Positions 13,664 to 16,971 of a stretch of DNA of 16,971 nucleotides are shown piece by piece. The stretch's first letter is position 1, and each line of letters starts with the position of its first letter. A program made the position numbers and the translations under genes. The notes under the pieces are model-generated. The model did not search any database and was not told the origin of the DNA. It worked only from the letters and a program-made list of their open reading frames with translations. Source of the DNA: Pseudomonadota bacterium (GTDB lineage: Bacteria > Pseudomonadota > Alphaproteobacteria > Acetobacterales > Acetobacteraceae); assembly GCA_021826485.1 (NCBI GenBank), contig JAKAZX010000033.1, positions 1 through 16,971 on the forward strand, read 5' to 3'.

Positions 13664-14580
13664 GCCCGGCCGCTCCGCCGCAGCGCGGCGTTCAGCGAGA
13701 CCGAGGCGACCAGGATCAGCCCATAGGCGATCTGCAGCACGAACGGGGAGACGTTGAAGCCGGTCAGCACCGACTGCAGCAGGAAAATGTCCGCCCCGCC
13801 CAGCAGCGCCGCCAGCAGCCCGCCCTGGCCGCCGGCGAGGCCGACGCCGCCCAGGGCGGCCGCAGAAATGGCGACCAGCGTCAGCGTCGGGCCGATATTC
13901 GGATCGGCCGAGCCGATCAGCGCCGTCATCATCAGCGCGGCGAGGCCGGCGATGGCGCCGCCGAGCACGTAGGACAGGAAGCGCACCGCGGCCACGGGCA
14001 CGCCGGCCGAATAGGCCGCCCGCGCATCGCTGCCGGTGGCCATCAGATGGCCGTGGAACGGCGTGCGCCGCAGCGCCGCCCAGCCCAGCACCAGCGCCGC
14101 CAGCGGCAGCAACGCACGCCCCCCGGCGAGCGCGCGCAGCCAGTCCGGCGCGCCGCCCACCGGGGCCGGCAGGATGGTCAGCGTCAGGCCGCTCAGCACC
14201 AGATAGGTGCCGAGTGTGGCGATGATCGGCTGCACCCGCACCACCGTCGCCAGCAGGCCGTTGACGGCACCCAGCGCCGCGCCCAGCAGCAGCGCCGCCG
14301 GCACCAGCACCGCCGGCGCGGCAATGCCGAGCTTGGCGACCAGCACGCCGACCAGCACCGCGTTGACGAAGCCGATCAGCGGGCCGATCGACACGTCGAT
14401 GCCGCCGCCGCCGCCCAGCATCGCCGGCATCACCGCAGCCGCGGTGCACAGCAGCGGCGCGGCCAGACCGAGCTGCGTGCCCCAGCCGCGCGGCGCCAGC
14501 CGCGCCGGGTCCAGCGCTGCCATCACCGCGATCAGCAGCACCAGCAGCACCAGTGCGGGGCGGGATTCGCGGCCGATCAC
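13660..14580 (-). CDS. RbsC-type sugar ABC transporter permease (first of two)
   Basis: The 306-aa protein begins MIGRESRPALVLLVLLIAVM. The family motif appears as GGIDVSIGPLIGFVNAV (from 59), then NGLLATVVRVQPIIATLGTY and HGHLMATGSDARAAYSAGV. GGVGLAGGQGGLLAALLGGA is the C-terminal glycine-rich helix. Start GTG 14580 overlaps the ATPase stop by 4 nt (GTGA); there is no ATG before residue 20, and the upstream open frame is not membrane-like. Two different RbsC-type permeases suggest a heterodimeric channel, as in several sugar importers of this family, rather than the RbsC homodimer. Confidence 0.9.
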   Translation of the reverse strand: MIGRESRPALVLLVLLIAVMAALDPARLAPRGWGTQLGLAAPLLCTAAAVMPAMLGGGGGIDVSIGPLIGFVNAVLVGVLVAKLGIAAPAVLVPAALLLGAALGAVNGLLATVVRVQPIIATLGTYLVLSGLTLTILPAPVGGAPDWLRALAGGRALLPLAALVLGWAALRRTPFHGHLMATGSDARAAYSAGVPVAAVRFLSYVLGGAIAGLAALMMTALIGSADPNIGPTLTLVAISAAALGGVGLAGGQGGLLAALLGGADIFLLQSVLTGFNVSPFVLQIAYGLILVASVSLNAALRRSGRA

Positions 14581-15314
14581 GCCGCCCGCCCGAACATCGC
14601 CGCGATGATCCGCTCCGCCGTGATGTCCGGGCGCGAGAGCCGCGCCTGCACCGCCTGGTCGCGGAACACCAGCACGCGGTCGCACAGATGCTCCAGCTCC
14701 TCGATCTCGGTGGACACCATCACCAGCGCCAGCCCGCGCGAGGCCAGATCGCGGAACACGCCGTACAGCAGGCGCCGGGTGCGCACATCGACGCCGCGCG
14801 TCGGATCGTCCAGCAGCAGCACGCGCGGATCGAGCGCCAGCACGCGCGCCAGCAGCACCTTCTGCTGGTTGCCGCCGGACAGCGCGGTGATCGGTGCGGC
14901 ATCCGACGGCGCGACAATCGACAGCGCCTCGCGGAACGCGGCGAAGCGACGGCGGCGGTGCGCCGGGTCGATCAGCCCGAACCGCCGGTCGCGCCCCGGT
15001 GCCGCGATGGCGAAGTTCTGCACCACCGACATGGTGGCGAACACGCCGGTGGTGCGCCGGTCGCGCGGCAGATAGGCGATGCCGTGGCGCACCGCCGCGC
15101 GCAGGCTGCGGATCGCGCCGCCCTGCGGCACCACGGCGCTGCCGGCGAGCGGCGCGTGCAGCCCGGCGAGTGCCGCCAGCAGCGTCTCCTGCCCGTGCCC
15201 GTCCAGGCCGGCGAGACCGACGATCTCGCCGGCGGCGAACGGCTCGGTGACCGGCGCGGCACCCGGCGCCAGCACGATGCCCTCGGCGATCAGCCGTGCC
15301 GCGTCAGGCGGCAT
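14577..15314 (-). CDS. RbsA-type ABC ATPase, C-terminal half as a separate gene
   Basis: The 245-aa product matches only the second cassette of RbsA/XylG-type sugar ATPases. GEIVGLAGLDGHGQE (29-43) holds a degenerate Walker A that lacks the GKS/T triad. YLPRDRRTTGVF (81-92) replaces the usual VPEDR. The signature LSGGNQQK (145-152) is canonical. Walker B is LLLDDPTRGVDV, with Asp170 where the catalytic Glu would be, and the H-loop position is Ser201. Start ATG 15314 lies inside the N-half gene (11-bp overlap) and has no clear ribosome binding site. Family members are normally single proteins of about 500 aa. This is either a real gene split, a programmed frameshift product, or a frameshift mutation or sequencing error. 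Confidence 0.85.
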   Translation of the reverse strand: MPPDAARLIAEGIVLAPGAAPVTEPFAAGEIVGLAGLDGHGQETLLAALAGLHAPLAGSAVVPQGGAIRSLRAAVRHGIAYLPRDRRTTGVFATMSVVQNFAIAAPGRDRRFGLIDPAHRRRRFAAFREALSIVAPSDAAPITALSGGNQQKVLLARVLALDPRVLLLDDPTRGVDVRTRRLLYGVFRDLASRGLALVMVSTEIEELEHLCDRVLVFRDQAVQARLSRPDITAERIIAAMFGRAA

Positions 15315-16053
15315 CGTCGAGCGCCGCCGGCGCCATCAGCGACAGCATCAGCGGGACCGTCACCTCCGCCCGCGCCAGCGTGCGCACGATGCGCCCGCCG
15401 CGCAGGATGGTCACGCGGTCGGCCAGCCGCATCACCTCGTCCATGCGGTGGGTGATGAACAGCACCAGGCCGCCGCCCGCCGCGAAATCCTGCATGAAGG
15501 CAAACACCCTGTCGCGCTCGGCATGATCGAGGGCGGCCGTCACCTCGTCCAGCACCAGGATGCGCGGGTCGGGCGCCAGCGCGCGGGCGATCACCAGCAA
15601 TTGCCGCGTCGGCAGATCGAGCGCACCGGCGCGGGCCGCCGGGTCGATGCGCCGGTCGGAGATGCGGGCCAGCAGCGCCGCCGTGCGCGCCGCGCGCGCA
15701 TGGCGCGGCACCGCGCGGCGGAACAGCCCGTCGCCGCCGAGCAGCACGTTGTCGGCGACGCTGCAATCGGGCGCGATCAACACTTCCTGGAACACCGTGC
15801 CGATGCCGCGCCGGCGCAGCGCCGCCGGATCGGCCGCGCGGACCGGCGCGCCGGCCACCAGGATGCGCCCCTCGCTCGGCGCCACGATGCCGGCGAGCAG
15901 CTTCACCAGCGTGCTCTTGCCAGACCCGTTCTCCCCCAGCACCGCGTGGATGGTGCCGGGGGCGAAGGCGAGGGTCGCATTCTGCAGCGCCAGCGTCGCG
16001 CCGTAGCGGCGGCCCAGCCCAGCGATCGCGAGCGGCGCCGGCGCGAGGCTCAC
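15304..16053 (-). CDS. RbsA-type ABC ATPase, N-terminal half as a separate gene
   Basis: The 249-aa cassette equals the first half of RbsA-like sugar ATPases. Walker A is GENGSGKS (40-47), the Q-loop is FQE (Gln89), Walker B is ILVLDE (165-170) with Glu170, and the H-loop is THRMDE with His202. The signature is poor: LDLPTRQ (145-151) replaces LSxxQQQ. It starts at GTG 16053, overlapping the binding-protein stop by 4 nt (GTGA), and ends in TGA followed by C at 15306-15303, just past the next ATG. Together with the C-half it would supply one complete nucleotide site (this Walker A and B with the C-half LSGGNQQ). It powers the two RbsC-type permeases. Confidence 0.88.
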   Translation of the reverse strand: MSLAPAPLAIAGLGRRYGATLALQNATLAFAPGTIHAVLGENGSGKSTLVKLLAGIVAPSEGRILVAGAPVRAADPAALRRRGIGTVFQEVLIAPDCSVADNVLLGGDGLFRRAVPRHARAARTAALLARISDRRIDPAARAGALDLPTRQLLVIARALAPDPRILVLDEVTAALDHAERDRVFAFMQDFAAGGGLVLFITHRMDEVMRLADRVTILRGGRIVRTLARAEVTVPLMLSLMAPAALDDAA

Positions 16054-16971
16054 TTGCCGGCGCAGGGACCGGGCACGGTGGCGTAGTCGAAGCCGATCGG
16101 CGCGGGCTTGCGGAAAAACGCGTCCATCAGCGTGGTCGGCATCGGATCGGCCGGCGCCACCGGGAACAGCGACACCGAATCCGGCGTCATGCAGGACCCA
16201 TACCATTTGCCGAGATCGGCTTCGTGCACCGCGGGAATCGGGATCATCAGCGTGTTCAGCTTCGGCTGCTGGCCGAGCAGCACGCGCACGCCGACGCGGT
16301 ACAGCGTCTCCGCCGTCCAGGACGGCAACACGGCGTTGCCCTCGAACCGATACTTGTCGGGATGCTGCTTCCAGTAGCCGAGCGCATCGCCCGAGATCGA
16401 GCCGGTGATCAGCGGCGCCGGCCGGCCGGCCTGGGCGAAGGCTTCCGCGACGACGCGCGATTCGCTGCCGGTGGTCCACACCGCGTCGATCTTCTGCGGC
16501 GTGGTCGCCAGCGCCTGCAACACGACGGTCTTGGTGACGTTGGCGGTCCAGTTGCCGTTGACCACGCGCACCACGTGCAGGCCGGGCGATTCCTTCAGCG
16601 CCCGGTCGGCGCCGGCGCGTTCCTGCACCACGATCGGGTGGCCGGCGATGCCCTCCACCATCAGCACGTTGCCCTTGCCGCCCAGCGCGCCGGCGACCGC
16701 GTGCATCATGTCGTAGCCCCAGCGGGCATAATTGGAATCGACGTTGATCGCGTCGGGGCTGCTGACCGATCCGGCGGCGGTGACGAACGGGATGCCGGCC
16801 TTGTACGCCGCCTCGATCGCGCCATCGAGGCCGGTGGAGGACCCGGCGATCGCAGTGATGATGCTGCACTTCTTGTCGATGAAGGCGCGGATCTGCGCGA
16901 TCTGCCGGCTGGTGTCGTTGTTCGAGTCGGATACCTCGAACTCCGCGGCCCAGCCCTGCGCCTTGGCCGCT
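16050..16971 (-). CDS. RbsB-type periplasmic sugar-binding protein, N-terminus cut by window
   Basis: 306 C-terminal residues are visible; the start and signal peptide lie beyond the right edge. Periplasmic-binding-protein-like domain features are SDSNNDTSRQIAQIRAFIDK, GLDGAIEAAYKAGIPFVTA, NVDSNYARWGYDMM, and VLMVEGIAGHPIVVQERAGA. These are typical of substrate-binding components of ribose/xylose/autoinducer-2-like importers. Two cysteines near the C-terminus (YGSCMTP and PGPCAGK) could form a disulfide in the periplasm. The gene stop overlaps the ATPase start by 4 nt. It is the most upstream visible gene of this operon, so the promoter is not in the window. Ligand unknown. Confidence 0.88.
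   Translation of the reverse strand, partial: AAKAQGWAAEFEVSDSNNDTSRQIAQIRAFIDKKCSIITAIAGSSTGLDGAIEAAYKAGIPFVTAAGSVSSPDAINVDSNYARWGYDMMHAVAGALGGKGNVLMVEGIAGHPIVVQERAGADRALKESPGLHVVRVVNGNWTANVTKTVVLQALATTPQKIDAVWTTGSESRVVAEAFAQAGRPAPLITGSISGDALGYWKQHPDKYRFEGNAVLPSWTAETLYRVGVRVLLGQQPKLNTLMIPIPAVHEADLGKWYGSCMTPDSVSLFPVAPADPMPTTLMDAFFRKPAPIGFDYATVPGPCAGK

Noticed and set aside
13132..15075. A 647-codon plus-strand open frame
   Set aside because: It lies antisense to two permeases and an ATPase half. The translation is Arg/Ala/Pro low-complexity sequence with no recognisable domain.
1..16971. tRNA/rRNA genes, CRISPR arrays, insertion sequences, attachment sites or a riboswitch
   Set aside because: I looked in the few non-coding gaps (1234-1259, 2043-2048, 4819-4900, 11837-11912) and found nothing with such structure. 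No stretch over 300 bases lacks a gene.

Overview
The window is about 70% GC and very tightly packed. It shows only protein-coding genes: I see no rRNA, tRNA, CRISPR array, insertion sequence or phage gene. The surA-rsmA pair, the GC content and the style of the proteins suggest an alphaproteobacterium, most likely of the order Rhodospirillales (for example Acetobacteraceae). That placement is inference, not a search result.

Layout. (1) Positions 1-2042, plus strand, hold a chromosomal housekeeping pair. It is the 3' part of a SurA-type periplasmic prolyl isomerase, followed by the 16S rRNA dimethyltransferase RsmA; pdxA, which often lies between them in Proteobacteria, is absent. (2) Positions 2049-4818, minus strand, are a three-gene operon: a MaoC-fold protein, a CaiB/BaiF CoA-transferase and a solute-binding-protein homologue with no signal peptide. 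(3) A divergent 82-bp promoter region (4819-4900) separates it from a second MaoC hydratase (4901-5356, plus). (4) Positions 5341-11836, minus strand, are a six-gene operon. In order of transcription it encodes a secreted sugar-type binding protein, two MalF/MalG-type permeases, a mandelate-racemase-type acid-sugar dehydratase, a second signal-less binding-protein homologue and a Gfo/Idh/MocA oxidoreductase. (5) An IclR-family regulator (11913-12758, plus) is divergent from that operon, with a likely operator in the 76-bp gap. (6) Positions 12722-16971, minus strand, are an RbsABC-type sugar importer that runs off the right edge: binding protein, an ATPase split into two genes, and two permeases.

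Together, everything right of 2043 reads as an accessory carbon-uptake and catabolism locus. A plausible reading is IclR-controlled import of a polyol, sugar acid or related carboxylate, then dehydration or oxidation by the enolase-superfamily enzyme and the Gfo/Idh/MocA enzyme. CoA activation by the CaiB protein and hydration by MaoC may follow or run in parallel. The substrate cannot be read from the sequence. Within each operon, genes are mostly joined by 4-nt ATGA/GTGA overlaps, and convergent genes overlap or nearly touch.

The oddest features are: two binding-protein homologues that should stay in the cytoplasm, each translationally coupled to an enzyme; a MaoC protein missing its catalytic histidine; an RbsA-type ATPase split by an 11-bp overlap; a 12-residue proline-rich mini-ORF coupling the binding protein to the first permease; and a palindrome next to iclR whose core word recurs at the divergent maoC promoter.
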